From Athalassotoga sp964433875 (GTDB taxonomy: Bacteria > Thermotogota > Thermotogae > Mesoaciditogales > Mesoaciditogaceae), in contig CAYSSO010000003.1 in NCBI GenBank assembly GCA_964433875.1, positions 28,178 to 92,177 of the forward strand: a stretch of DNA of 64,000 nucleotides, given 5' to 3'. The notes beneath the pieces were generated by a model. That model made no database searches. It had not been told where the DNA came from and worked only from the letters and a program-made list of their open reading frames with translations. The stretch's first letter is position 1. Each line of letters starts with the position of its first letter. The position numbers and the translations under genes are program-made. This document shows, in pieces, positions 46,620 to 55,835 of this stretch.

Positions 46620-47860
46620 GCCTTGTCCTCAAAAATGCCACAGTCCTTGAAAAGGATATGTCTCTGACGAAAAAGGACATCTTTGTGGAGGAAGACAGAA
46701 TCGTTGATTTTGCGATGGGCGAGGAAATAGATCTCGACGGAATGGTGGTGATGCCGGGCCTTATCAATACCCATACGCATGCCGCGATGACGATCTTCAG
46801 AGGGATCGCCGAAGACGTTGATCTCAACGACTGGCTGTTCAATTACATCTTCCCAAGAGAGGATAAACTGACCCAAGATGACGTATACACCGGCAGCCTT
46901 GTGGGTTTCATGGAGATGGTCAGGCACGGCATAACGACATTCGTTGACATGTATTTTTACGAAGACGCGATATATCAGGCTGCAAAAGATCTCGGAATAA
47001 GAGGGATCGTGGCGCGGGGTCTTGCCGATGCAGATGGAAAGGGAGAGAGAAAACTTCATCTTGCAGAGGATTTCGCAAAAAGACATATCGATGATCCTCT
47101 CGTGAAAGGAGGATTTGGCCCTCATGCGCTCTACACGTGCTCTATGCCTTATTTCAAAGATGTGGTAGATACGGCGAAAAAATACGATCTTCCGTTAACC
47201 TTCCACCTTCTCGAATCTCCTAAAGAAAGGGAGGATTTCAGAAAAAACGGAATGGAAGCCGTTGATTTTTTGGATTCTATAGGGGCATTTTACGAAAGGA
47301 CGATAATAGCCCACGGCACGCACCTCAATAGAAAAGAACTCGAGTTGATCTCTAAAAGGGGATCGACGATCTCTTACAATCCTTCCTCGAACGCGAAACT
47401 CGGGAATGGAATAGCCCCGATAACCCAATCTCTCGATTTGGGAATTAATGTAACCTTTGGAACGGACTCTGCGGCCTCAAACAACGCCCTTAACATATTC
47501 GATGAAATGAAGTTCGGAATCCTGCTTCAAAGGGCCAAAGAGATGGATCCAAAACTCATAAAGGTTGAAGAAGCGATAAAGATGGCAACATCTAACGCTA
47601 AAAAGGCCCTTCCATTCGATGTGGGATCTCTCGAAGTCGGCATGCTTGCCGACTTGATAGTCATAGATCCACATGATATCTCGACAATTCCGTCAGATAA
47701 AATACTTTCGCACATCGTTTATTCATTTGACACACCGGCCATAAAAAAGGTTATGATAGGTGGTAAGTGGATATACGATGAAGGATTCATTACCGTGGAC
47801 GAAAAGAAGGTGATAGAAGATTTCGAAAAAGTTTATACCGATCTTAATTCTCGTATTTGA
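46616..47860 (+). CDS. mtaD: 5-methylthioadenosine/S-adenosylhomocysteine deaminase
   Basis: 414 residues of the MtaD amidohydrolase family. Metal and substrate motifs are NTHTHAAMTIFRGIAEDVDLNDWL, GGFGPHALYTCS, FHLLESPKERE, IAHGTHLN and GTDSAASNNALNIFDEM. It converts MTA, SAH or 5'-deoxyadenosine to the inosine analogue. It starts inside the aldolase gene (4-base overlap), and phosphorylases lie downstream, so a 5'-deoxynucleoside salvage path is likely. Confidence 0.93.
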   Translation: MSLVLKNATVLEKDMSLTKKDIFVEEDRIVDFAMGEEIDLDGMVVMPGLINTHTHAAMTIFRGIAEDVDLNDWLFNYIFPREDKLTQDDVYTGSLVGFMEMVRHGITTFVDMYFYEDAIYQAAKDLGIRGIVARGLADADGKGERKLHLAEDFAKRHIDDPLVKGGFGPHALYTCSMPYFKDVVDTAKKYDLPLTFHLLESPKEREDFRKNGMEAVDFLDSIGAFYERTIIAHGTHLNRKELELISKRGSTISYNPSSNAKLGNGIAPITQSLDLGINVTFGTDSAASNNALNIFDEMKFGILLQRAKEMDPKLIKVEEAIKMATSNAKKALPFDVGSLEVGMLADLIVIDPHDISTIPSDKILSHIVYSFDTPAIKKVMIGGKWIYDEGFITVDEKKVIEDFEKVYTDLNSRI

Positions 47861-48317
47861 GATACTTTTTTTGGCAGTTGTTTTAAGCGGTTGTTTTTTG
47901 AACAAATACAACATAAGCACTCTGAGAAATTTCGTTCCGTCAAATTACAAAATAAAGACTTACGAGATAATAGTAAAGCCATCTAATTTCATGGGATATA
48001 GATCGAATGGAATAACAAGAAGCGTCTTTGCGACATACGTTTCCACATCATCCACCGTCTCTTTATATGCGGCCGAATTCAAAAGCACCTTTGAAATGCA
48101 CGATATATGGTACGCTTTTGCAAAAAAGGAGAGCGGGACATGGAATGCGCTCAACAGCAGTTTGTGGTGGTTTTCGGGAGAATTAAAAACTTCGAAATAC
48201 CTTGCATGGTATACTCATTACACTATCTTCATTCTCGAATCTAAAGATCCTTCCTCGCTTTATCCAATTAAAGATCAGGTTCAAAATTTCATAAATGTCT
48301 TTGGAGGCGCCAATTGA
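47820..48317 (+). CDS. Putative small lipoprotein, possibly starting at ATT
   Basis: About 165 residues. Reading back from a clear lipobox (LAVVLSGC, Cys about 47893) gives a full signal sequence with KKFIPILILVFEILF, but the only in-frame start upstream of the core is ATT at 47820 (M S K K F), 7 bases after GGTGA; the next possible start, TTG at 47871, would leave a signal of five residues. The mature part is not recognised: Ser/Thr/Tyr-rich with aromatic WYAF, SLWWFSG. It overlaps the mtaD 3' end by 41 bases. Confidence 0.6.
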   Translation: MSKKFIPILILVFEILFLAVVLSGCFLNKYNISTLRNFVPSNYKIKTYEIIVKPSNFMGYRSNGITRSVFATYVSTSSTVSLYAAEFKSTFEMHDIWYAFAKKESGTWNALNSSLWWFSGELKTSKYLAWYTHYTIFILESKDPSSLYPIKDQVQNFINVFGGAN

Positions 48318-49300
48318 TATACAGGGAACTTTCTCCTTATCTCAAAGAAAAATACAGTGCACGGGTTCAGAGAGTCTCGATATCGTATTTCAGGACGTGC
48401 CCAAACAGAGACGGAACTGTCGGAGTCGGCGGATGCACCTTTTGCGAGGAGACCGGAAGTGGGTTCGGGAATAAATTCAGGAATCTCGATGTTCGTGCTC
48501 AGGTCGTAGAAGGGATGAAGATCGCGCGGCAAAAGTACAAAGCGCAAAAATTCATGGCCTACTTTCAATCATTTACAAATACCTACGGTTCTCTCGAAGA
48601 ACTCGAAAGGGTTTACAAAGCATCTTTGATCGAAGACGTTGTGGCTCTCGATATCTCGACAAGGCCCGATACCTTCTCCGAAGAGATAGCAAGTCTTCTT
48701 AAGAAGATCTCCGATGAAAATCACGTTGATATCTTTATCGAATTTGGTCTTGAATCGATAAATGAGAATACGCTTGTGTACATAAACCGCGGTCATTCGG
48801 TCGGGGAGTTCATAGATGCCGTCCTCAGGGCCAAAAGGTATAACTTTGAAGTTATCGCTCACGTTATCCTCGATCTTCCGACGGACACGATGGAAGACGA
48901 GATAGGGTGCGCCAAGATTCTTTCTGCCTTAAAGGTAAATGGCGTCAAGATGCATTCTCTCTACATAGTCAAAGGCACGAAGATGGGAAGAGATTATCTC
49001 GAGGGAAAATTAAAGCCTTTCGGATCAGATGAGTACATAAAAAGGGCCCGCGCGTTTCTTTCCTACCTTGATCCTGCCATAGTTATACACAGGATAATAT
49101 CCACGCCTCCGCAAAATGCGCTTTACTCGATAGGATTAACCTACGCCGAGGCGAAAAAGTCAATAGAGGAAGAGATGATGAAAAACTCTGAATATCAAGG
49201 AGTGAAATTCGATTACCTTGATGGAGGTAACTGGAGAAAAAAATTCTTTGAAAGGAGAAATTCAGATGGACTACGTTCAGATGGTCAAAGAGTCAGTTGA
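48314..49300 (+). CDS. Radical SAM protein, YhcC-like (TIGR01212 family)
   Basis: 328 residues. The iron-sulfur cluster cysteines lie in TCPNRDGTVGVGGCTFC, an unusual long spacing typical of YhcC proteins, and GFGNKFRNLDVRAQV follows. Radical SAM enzymes release 5'-deoxyadenosine, the substrate type of the surrounding salvage genes. The exact reaction is unknown. TTG start overlapping the lipoprotein stop by 4 bases; its end overlaps the next gene by 35. Confidence 0.9.
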   Translation: MIYRELSPYLKEKYSARVQRVSISYFRTCPNRDGTVGVGGCTFCEETGSGFGNKFRNLDVRAQVVEGMKIARQKYKAQKFMAYFQSFTNTYGSLEELERVYKASLIEDVVALDISTRPDTFSEEIASLLKKISDENHVDIFIEFGLESINENTLVYINRGHSVGEFIDAVLRAKRYNFEVIAHVILDLPTDTMEDEIGCAKILSALKVNGVKMHSLYIVKGTKMGRDYLEGKLKPFGSDEYIKRARAFLSYLDPAIVIHRIISTPPQNALYSIGLTYAEAKKSIEEEMMKNSEYQGVKFDYLDGGNWRKKFFERRNSDGLRSDGQRVS

Positions 49301-50099
49301 TTTTTTAAAAAGCAAGGTGAAATCAAATCCAAAGGTTGTTATCGTCCTTGGATCGGGCCTTTCCGTTATAAAGGAAAGCCTTACCGATCAAACTAAGATA
49401 AAGTATTCTGAAATTCCACATTTCCCGGTATCAACGGCGCCGGGCCATGCCGGAGAGTTGATCTTTGGAAAATGGAAAGGCGTCGATACTGTCCTTATGA
49501 ATGGAAGATTCCATTTTTACGAGGGGTATTCAATGAAGGAAGTAACTATGGCAATAAGGGTCTTCCAGATAATGGGAATAAAATACCTTTTCCTTACCAA
49601 CGCGGCCGGCGGCCTAAATCACACATTTGAGCCGGGCCATCCAATGATAATAACGGATCATATAAATTTCATGGGAGATAATCCCCTCATAGGCAAAAAT
49701 ATAGACGAGTGGGGAGTGAGGTTTCCCGATATGTCTGAAGCCTACAATTCAAAACTCATATCGATGGCCGAAGAGGCGGCAAAGGAATTGCTTATTCCTT
49801 ATTACAAGGGTGTGTATGTTGCCGTTTCTGGCCCTTCCTTCGAAACGCCTGCCGAATTGAGAATGTTTAGATTTCTCGGAGCAGACGCCGTTGGTATGTC
49901 GACTGTACCCGAAGTGATAGTCGCAAATCACGGTGGAATAAAGGTGCTTGCTGTCTCGGCGATAACGGACAGGGCCATACCGGAGGGATTGAAACCTCTT
50001 ACTGCCGAAGAGGTTTTGGAAGTCGCAAATAAAACGGGCATTCAGATTGCGAAGATCTTCGAATCGGTCATAGAAAACCTTGGAGAGGAATTGAAATGA
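49266..50099 (+). CDS. Purine nucleoside phosphorylase paralogue 1, Asp at the base-specificity position
   Basis: 277 residues of the trimeric PNP/MTAP family. Phosphate-binding VLGSGLS and MNGRFHFYEGY, TNAAGGLNHTF, GPSFETPAE and MSTVPEV are present. The base-recognition residue, Asn in guanosine/inosine enzymes (TN), is Asp235 here (SAITDRAI), as in methylthioadenosine phosphorylases. Glu193 is kept. So it could take 6-aminopurine nucleosides such as MTA or adenosine. The start is the ATG at 49266 after AAGGAGAAA; the longer frame from 49218 lies in the radical SAM gene. Confidence 0.92.
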   Translation: MDYVQMVKESVDFLKSKVKSNPKVVIVLGSGLSVIKESLTDQTKIKYSEIPHFPVSTAPGHAGELIFGKWKGVDTVLMNGRFHFYEGYSMKEVTMAIRVFQIMGIKYLFLTNAAGGLNHTFEPGHPMIITDHINFMGDNPLIGKNIDEWGVRFPDMSEAYNSKLISMAEEAAKELLIPYYKGVYVAVSGPSFETPAELRMFRFLGADAVGMSTVPEVIVANHGGIKVLAVSAITDRAIPEGLKPLTAEEVLEVANKTGIQIAKIFESVIENLGEELK

Positions 50100-50902
50100 T
50101 AGAAGAGAGCGTTGAATTTCTAAAATCAAAGATCGGGAAGGTAGATGTCGCGGTAATACTCGGATCCGGCCTTGGAAAACTCGCTTACGAGGTTGAGGAT
50201 GCGGTAAGGATTTCTTACTCGCAAATACCTAACTTTTTGAGATCAACGGCGCCGGGCCATGCCGGAGAACTCGTCTACGGAAGAGTAAGCGGAAAGTATG
50301 TCCTTCTTATGAATGGGCGCTTTCACATGTATGAAGGATATAAGGCCCGGGACATAGTCTATCCGATAGAGGTTATGAAGATGATCGGGATAAAAAAACT
50401 TATTGTCACCAACGCGGCGGGCGGAATAAAACTTTCATTCAAGCCCGGCCAACTCGTCTTCATAAAGGATATAATAAATCTTTCTTTTAGAAATCCCCTT
50501 ATTGGTCCCAACGATGAAAAAGTAGGGCCAAGATTTCCGGATATGTCCTCGCCGCTTTCCACCGTATGGATCGAAAAATCCAACGACGCGATTTACGAAA
50601 GCATGAAGGAGAAACTTGAAAGCGGTACGTACGCGTCAATGTTAGGGCCGAGTTATGAAACACCCGCAGAGATAAGGATGCTCAGAAAGATCGGGGCGGA
50701 CATGGTTGGAATGTCGACCGTTCCAGAGATCATAAAGGCCAACCACGTGGGAATAGAAACTCTTGGAATTTCCTGTATTACGAACATGGCTGCCGGGGTT
50801 CTACCCCAGCCTCTCTCTGAACGGGAAGTCCTCGAAGTTGCAAATAGCGTTTCTAAGCGTTTCATATCCATCGTTAAAGTGATAATCGAGAAAACATGCT
50901 GA
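50096..50902 (+). CDS. Purine nucleoside phosphorylase paralogue 2 (inosine/guanosine type)
   Basis: 268 residues. Same family: VILGSGLGKLAYEVE, STAPGHAGELVYG, MNGRFHMYEGY, TNAAGGIKLSF, GPSYETPAE and MSTVPEI. It keeps the usual Asn230 in SCITNMAAG, so it should act on inosine, guanosine or 5'-modified inosines such as methylthioinosine. It overlaps paralogue 1 by 4 bases. The pair are about half identical by eye, an old duplication. Confidence 0.95.
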   Translation: MIEESVEFLKSKIGKVDVAVILGSGLGKLAYEVEDAVRISYSQIPNFLRSTAPGHAGELVYGRVSGKYVLLMNGRFHMYEGYKARDIVYPIEVMKMIGIKKLIVTNAAGGIKLSFKPGQLVFIKDIINLSFRNPLIGPNDEKVGPRFPDMSSPLSTVWIEKSNDAIYESMKEKLESGTYASMLGPSYETPAEIRMLRKIGADMVGMSTVPEIIKANHVGIETLGISCITNMAAGVLPQPLSEREVLEVANSVSKRFISIVKVIIEKTC

Positions 50903-50911
50903 GGTGATATT

Positions 50912-52216
50912 ATGAGAGCGTACGATGTGATTTTGAAAAAAAGGGACGGCCATGAACTTTCAAAAGAAGAGATAGAATTCATGGTAGAAGGTTTTGTAAA
51001 GGGTGAGATACCTGATTACCAGATGGCCGCCTTTTTGATGGCCGTTTATTTCAGGCACATGAATGCCGAAGAAAGATATAATCTAACCGAAATAATGGCC
51101 AAATCTGGAGATACCATAGATCTGTCCTTTATTCCTGGAATCAAAGTCGACAAGCATTCAACCGGAGGCGTTGGGGACAAGACGACCCTTGTTCTCGCTC
51201 CCATGGTTGCATCCTGCGGCCTTCCGGTCGCGAAAATGTCGGGCCGCGGTTTGGGACATACCGGAGGGACGGTCGACAAACTCGAATCGATCCCGGGCTT
51301 TAGGACTTCTTTGAGCGAGGAAGAATTCAAAAAGTGCGTAAAAGAACATCTCATAGCCGTCGTTGGTCAAACTGCCAATTTAGCGCCGGCCGACAAAAAG
51401 ATATACGCCCTCAGGGATGTAACTGCCACAGTCGATGAGATATCTTTGATATCCTCGAGCATTATGAGCAAAAAACTTGCCGCCGGAGCAGATGCCATCG
51501 TCTTAGATGTCAAAGTAGGATCGGGAGCCTTTATGAAGGACATAGCATCGGCCACAGAACTTGCGCGTGCAATGGTAGACATAGGAAAAAGACATGGGAA
51601 GGCTATGGTTGCACTCATAACGGATATGGATAAGCCTCTCGGATACACCGTCGGAAATGCGATAGAGGTGGAAGAGGCGATAGAGACACTTAAAGGGAAT
51701 GGACCTGAGGACCTTGAAGAACTTTGCGTTGAACTTGGCGCTCAGATGCTAAAACTTGGAAAGATAAGCGATAACCTTTCTCAGGCAAGGAAGATGCTAA
51801 AAGAATCGATCTCTTCTGGGAGGGCCGCGGAAAAGATGCGCGAAATGATAACCGCGCAGGGAGGAGACGCGCGCGTCGTCGATGACACATCCTTGCTGGG
51901 AATATCCAAGAAGACCTACGATCTCAAATGTGAAAGCGCTGGCTACGTTGGAGGAATGGATGCCGAAAAAATAGGCATAGCCTCGATGAAACTGGGAGCA
52001 GGCCGCGAGAAAAAAGAGGATGTCATAGATTTATCCGTTGGAATAAGGCTTAACAAAAAGACGGGAGACGAAGTAAGGCCCGGGGATGTGCTGTGTAGAC
52101 TCTATTACAATTCCGAAGAGAAGGTTCAGGAAGCAATAAAACTCGTAAGGGAATCCTACACGATTTCAAAGTCAAGGCCAAAAAAGGTGGAGATAGTACA
52201 CGGTGTCGTTGATTAA
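50912..52216 (+). CDS. pdp: Pyrimidine-nucleoside phosphorylase
   Basis: 434 residues. The signature SGRGLGHTGGTVDKLESIPGF (51240-51302) and KHSTGGVGDKTTLVLAPMVASCGLP give the thymidine/pyrimidine phosphorylase family; the C-terminal beta domain with GYVGGMDAEKIGIASMKLGAGR is also complete. It splits uridine and thymidine to bases and sugar phosphate. The ATG is 9 bases from the PNP stop, after GAGGTGAT. It completes a salvage set for purine and pyrimidine nucleosides. Confidence 0.96.
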   Translation: MRAYDVILKKRDGHELSKEEIEFMVEGFVKGEIPDYQMAAFLMAVYFRHMNAEERYNLTEIMAKSGDTIDLSFIPGIKVDKHSTGGVGDKTTLVLAPMVASCGLPVAKMSGRGLGHTGGTVDKLESIPGFRTSLSEEEFKKCVKEHLIAVVGQTANLAPADKKIYALRDVTATVDEISLISSSIMSKKLAAGADAIVLDVKVGSGAFMKDIASATELARAMVDIGKRHGKAMVALITDMDKPLGYTVGNAIEVEEAIETLKGNGPEDLEELCVELGAQMLKLGKISDNLSQARKMLKESISSGRAAEKMREMITAQGGDARVVDDTSLLGISKKTYDLKCESAGYVGGMDAEKIGIASMKLGAGREKKEDVIDLSVGIRLNKKTGDEVRPGDVLCRLYYNSEEKVQEAIKLVRESYTISKSRPKKVEIVHGVVD

Positions 52217-53753
52217 AAGATTTGCCTTGCTTTTCATTGTCTTTCCGGTGTTCGTATTCGCCTCTTCTCTTTACGTTGTCGACGGGCAGAATATCACGAA
52301 AGTTTCAGATATAATTTACTGGAAAGGTATTCCATTTGTTCAATTGAAAAAGGTCGCCGACTTTTGGAATATGAAATGGTCTGTAAAGGGCAACATGGGC
52401 GTTGTCGAGTGGAACCAAAATTTCGTGTCCTTCAACACGTCAAGCGGAGAAGGACTGTACGATGCCCTTTACACGCTTTCAAATGCCGCAAGCAACGCTC
52501 AAAATCCCATCATATCGATTGAAAGCCTTTCTACGCTGCTCGGCACCCGTTACACTCAAGAAACTGATGGCATCTTCATAATACAAAGGCCGCCAGACCT
52601 CGAGATAAATGGCGCGATACTTTATGGCCATCAATTCACGATCTTTTTCAACGCCATCCCGCCAGACGGAATGGTCAGGGTGTCTAAAGACGGGATTTTA
52701 ACGGACATAAAGGTCTTTCCAGTCAAATTTTCTGCGCATTATGTCCATCCAGACTCTCCCTTAGTTGTCGAAAAAGACGGGGATTTTTCCGTCGAATACC
52801 TTGTAACCTTTTACTCTACACTGACTGTGAAAACCTCTACCGGCACGCCAACCTTGCCGGTTCAAAATGCGGAGATGATAGACTTCGGAAACGGGGTGCT
52901 ATACAAAACAGAGGTCTCAACATTGATTTCTGGAAAAAGCGTGCGCTTGAAAATGATCGAAATTCCCCCATCGGCGAATTTGCAGATAAAAACTTCTTCT
53001 GGCACGAATTCAATGGCCTTTATGGGAGAGAACAGCATGGCCACTTTAGGGTTCAAATCAACTCAATTGATATACGCAAATGATCGCCTCTACGGTGTAC
53101 CGTCTAACGGATCGCCTGTTTTGACATGGAATGGACAAAAATTTGATATAATTGAAACAGATCAGGTCATAACGGTTAACATAGGAAACATACCATTTGT
53201 AATAGACAGTGTAAATTCAAAATCCGGCAATGTGATCCTTTACACTGGCGGACAGGAGATTTTCAACTCTCCAAACAGGCTTTACATTCAGATAAAGGAT
53301 GGACGGGTCATATCGACCGATTACATTCAAAGGGCAAATTATTCCGTTATCTCGGTGAATAAAAGTTCCACGATTTTTTGGAATGATGTGAAAGTCGGTC
53401 AGATGGTGAATTTCTTTGTACCGTTTTACATACAAAATTCGATCTTTGCGATTCAGGGCAAGATTTTGATGATCCAAAATTCGGCAAAAATGCCCCTGTT
53501 GAATTCGATAAGTTCGAAAGATTTTTGTGTCGTCGCGACCAAAGATAAAAAACTTTATTTCATATACGTTGAAGGAGAACAGGACCTTGGGATGGTTTCG
53601 GACATTCTTTTAAACATGGGCTTTTCAAACGCTTTCTATCTTGGTCGGGATACCTTTATGATCGTCGATGGAAAGGTTGTCAATGGCAACTTTGGTGCCG
53701 GTTCTATATTCTGGATTGAAATCGATAAAACAACTGGAGGTGTTGACAGGTGA
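52203..53753 (+). CDS. Secreted protein, possible copper-amine-oxidase-like N domain and phosphodiester glycosidase-like C part
   Basis: 516 residues. A signal peptide (about 1-20, FVFAS) precedes a beta-rich region. The first 110 residues (VDGQNITKVSDIIYWKGIPFVQLKKVADFW, SIESLSTLLGTRYT) look like the copper-amine-oxidase N-terminal-like domain used in envelope proteins. The last 100 residues (LYFIYVEGEQDLGMVSDILLNMGFSNAFYLGRDTFMIVDG) resemble the end of NAGPA-type phosphodiester glycosidase domains, but catalytic residues were not confirmed. Envelope polysaccharide or peptidoglycan-related role is a guess. GTG start, overlapping pdp by 14 bases. Confidence 0.72.
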   Translation: MSLIKRFALLFIVFPVFVFASSLYVVDGQNITKVSDIIYWKGIPFVQLKKVADFWNMKWSVKGNMGVVEWNQNFVSFNTSSGEGLYDALYTLSNAASNAQNPIISIESLSTLLGTRYTQETDGIFIIQRPPDLEINGAILYGHQFTIFFNAIPPDGMVRVSKDGILTDIKVFPVKFSAHYVHPDSPLVVEKDGDFSVEYLVTFYSTLTVKTSTGTPTLPVQNAEMIDFGNGVLYKTEVSTLISGKSVRLKMIEIPPSANLQIKTSSGTNSMAFMGENSMATLGFKSTQLIYANDRLYGVPSNGSPVLTWNGQKFDIIETDQVITVNIGNIPFVIDSVNSKSGNVILYTGGQEIFNSPNRLYIQIKDGRVISTDYIQRANYSVISVNKSSTIFWNDVKVGQMVNFFVPFYIQNSIFAIQGKILMIQNSAKMPLLNSISSKDFCVVATKDKKLYFIYVEGEQDLGMVSDILLNMGFSNAFYLGRDTFMIVDGKVVNGNFGAGSIFWIEIDKTTGGVDR

Positions 53754-55810
53754 TCGCTGTCGAGAAAAAAAGAGTCATTGCATTCATAGGTCATAACGGA
53801 AGCGGGAAGACGACTCTTTGCGAGTCTATACTTTTCAACAATAAAGTTACAGAAAGAATGGGAAGTGTAGATCAGGGAAATACCGTCATGGATTTTGATC
53901 CCGTCGAGATTGAAAGAAAGACAAGCATCAACGCGTCTATAGCCACTTTCGAAAAAGAAGGGTATAGATATTTTGTTATCGATACGCCGGGCTTTTCAGA
54001 CTTTATAGGAGAGGTGATCCTTACAACGCTCGTTGCCGACAACGTCTGTTCTGTTCTCGATTCGTCAAGCGGCGTTGAGGTCCAGACGGAGAAAACATGG
54101 AGAATAGCGCAGGATTACAAGAAACCAATGATGATCTTCGTGAATGGCATAGACAAGGAATTTTCGAATTTTGATAAAGCCGTTGAACAGGCGAAAAAAC
54201 TCGCGAAGAAAAATGTCGTTGTTATAAACTTTCCACTTGAGGAAGGTATGAAGGTTAAAGGCATCATTGACGTTATATCGCAGAAGGCCTATCTTTATTC
54301 TGGAGACAAGGTGTCCGCCTCTGAAATACCGTCAGAGTTGAAGGAAAAAGCCGAAAAATACAGAACTGACCTGATCGAGGCGGCCGTCGAACAGGATGAA
54401 GAACTTATGGAAAAGTACCTTTCGGATCAGCCGATAGACAACGTCGATTTGCTGAAAGCCCTTTCAAAGGGATACAGGGAGAACCAGATCGTGCCGGTCT
54501 TTTGCGGATCTGCGGTAAAAAGAATGGGAATAAATGAGTTCATGGAAGGCCTCCAGAAATTTGGCGCGTCTCCTCTTGACGTTCCCTTGAAGTTGGAAGG
54601 CGCAGATATAAAGCCGGATGCGACAGGGCCTTTTGCCGCTTTGATCTTCAAGGTTACAGTCGATCCTTTCATAGGAAAATTGACATACGTCAAAGTCTTG
54701 AGAGGGCAGATAAAGGCTGGAGACACGATATACAACGGCACCACGCAGTCGAGTGAAAGGATAAACCATCTTTACGTGCCGTTCGGGAAAAAGCAAAATG
54801 AAGTTCCCGAACTTTCCGTCGGCGACATAGGAGCGGTGCCGAAACTCAAGGACAGCAAGGTCGGAGATTTTCTAAGCGATGCCGCGAACCAAATAAGCGT
54901 TAAAAAGATATACCAATTCCCGGATCCGATGATATCGAAATCCGTAAAGGCCAAAAATGCGGCCGAAATAGACAAAATAACAAATGGTCTTACAAGGCTT
55001 GCCGAGTCAGATCCTACCTTTCACATGGAGTTCAATCCCGAGCCTTCCGAAATAGTCATATCGGGAATAGGAAATGTCCATCTTGAGGCTACCCTCGAGA
55101 AATTAAAGAAGAACTTCGGAGTTGAAGTGGAACTTGGAAAACCGAAGATAGCCTATCGCGAGACGATAACCAAAAAATCAAATGCGGAATATAAGCATAA
55201 GAAGCAAACCGGAGGTCATGGTCAGTACGGTCATGTTAAAATAGAACTTGAGCCTCTCGAGAGGGGGAAGGGCTTTGAATTCGTTGACAAGATCTTTGGC
55301 GGGGCAATACCGAAAAATTTCATTCCTTCCGTTGAAAAAGGCATAAGAGAAGCGCTTAAATCAGGCGTTCTCGGTGGGTATCCCGTCGACGATGTAAGGG
55401 TCATTCTTTACGATGGATCCTACCATGAGGTTGACTCATCAGATATAGCCTTCCAAATAGCGGCGATTCAGGCATTCAAAATAGGAATGCAAAATGGGAA
55501 TCCGACGCTTTTGGAACCCATAATGAGCGTGGAGATTTACGTACCCGACAGGTATGCCGGAGACATAATGGGAGACGTTAACTCCATGCGCGGAAGAATT
55601 CAGGGGATGGAATCGGTCGAGAATGGATATCAGGTAATAAAAGCCGAAATACCTCTTGCCGAAGTCCTTGACTTCTCTTCAAAATTGAATTCGATGACGA
55701 GTGGTCAGGGATATTTCACGATGAAGTTTTCGAGATATGAAGAGGTGCCAAGAAACCTTCAGGACAAAATAATCCAAGAAAGGAAGGCCGAACTGGCGGC
55801 AAATAAATAA
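53750..55810 (+). CDS. EF-G-like translational GTPase (FusA2-type)
   Basis: 686 residues with the EF-G domain order. The P-loop is FIGHNGSGKTTL (not the canonical GHVDHGKTT), switch and G3 VIDTPGFSDFIG, G4 VNGIDKE, and domains II to V through GGHGQYGHVKIELEP, GGAIPKNFIPSVEKG and SMRGRIQGME. The altered P-loop and G4 mark the second EF-G-like lineage; ordinary fusA is expected elsewhere. Role may be accessory in translation or ribosome recycling. GTG start overlapping the previous gene by 4 bases. Confidence 0.92.
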   Translation: MIAVEKKRVIAFIGHNGSGKTTLCESILFNNKVTERMGSVDQGNTVMDFDPVEIERKTSINASIATFEKEGYRYFVIDTPGFSDFIGEVILTTLVADNVCSVLDSSSGVEVQTEKTWRIAQDYKKPMMIFVNGIDKEFSNFDKAVEQAKKLAKKNVVVINFPLEEGMKVKGIIDVISQKAYLYSGDKVSASEIPSELKEKAEKYRTDLIEAAVEQDEELMEKYLSDQPIDNVDLLKALSKGYRENQIVPVFCGSAVKRMGINEFMEGLQKFGASPLDVPLKLEGADIKPDATGPFAALIFKVTVDPFIGKLTYVKVLRGQIKAGDTIYNGTTQSSERINHLYVPFGKKQNEVPELSVGDIGAVPKLKDSKVGDFLSDAANQISVKKIYQFPDPMISKSVKAKNAAEIDKITNGLTRLAESDPTFHMEFNPEPSEIVISGIGNVHLEATLEKLKKNFGVEVELGKPKIAYRETITKKSNAEYKHKKQTGGHGQYGHVKIELEPLERGKGFEFVDKIFGGAIPKNFIPSVEKGIREALKSGVLGGYPVDDVRVILYDGSYHEVDSSDIAFQIAAIQAFKIGMQNGNPTLLEPIMSVEIYVPDRYAGDIMGDVNSMRGRIQGMESVENGYQVIKAEIPLAEVLDFSSKLNSMTSGQGYFTMKFSRYEEVPRNLQDKIIQERKAELAANK

Positions 55811-55827
55811 GGCAGGTTTTACCTGCC
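55811..55827. terminator. Hairpin between the EF-G-like gene and tRNA-Ala
   Basis: GGCAGGT, loop TTT, ACCTGCC. The 7-base-pair stem is perfect but the following tract (TTATAT on plus, TTATTTATTT on minus) is only weakly U-rich. It may end transcription from both sides. Confidence 0.6.
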
Positions 55828-55835
55828 TTATATGG

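Noticed and set aside
49266..50902. Tandem phosphorylases considered as an assembly duplication
   Set aside because: The two differ throughout, including active-site residues, and each has its own start and overlap, so they are genuine paralogues.
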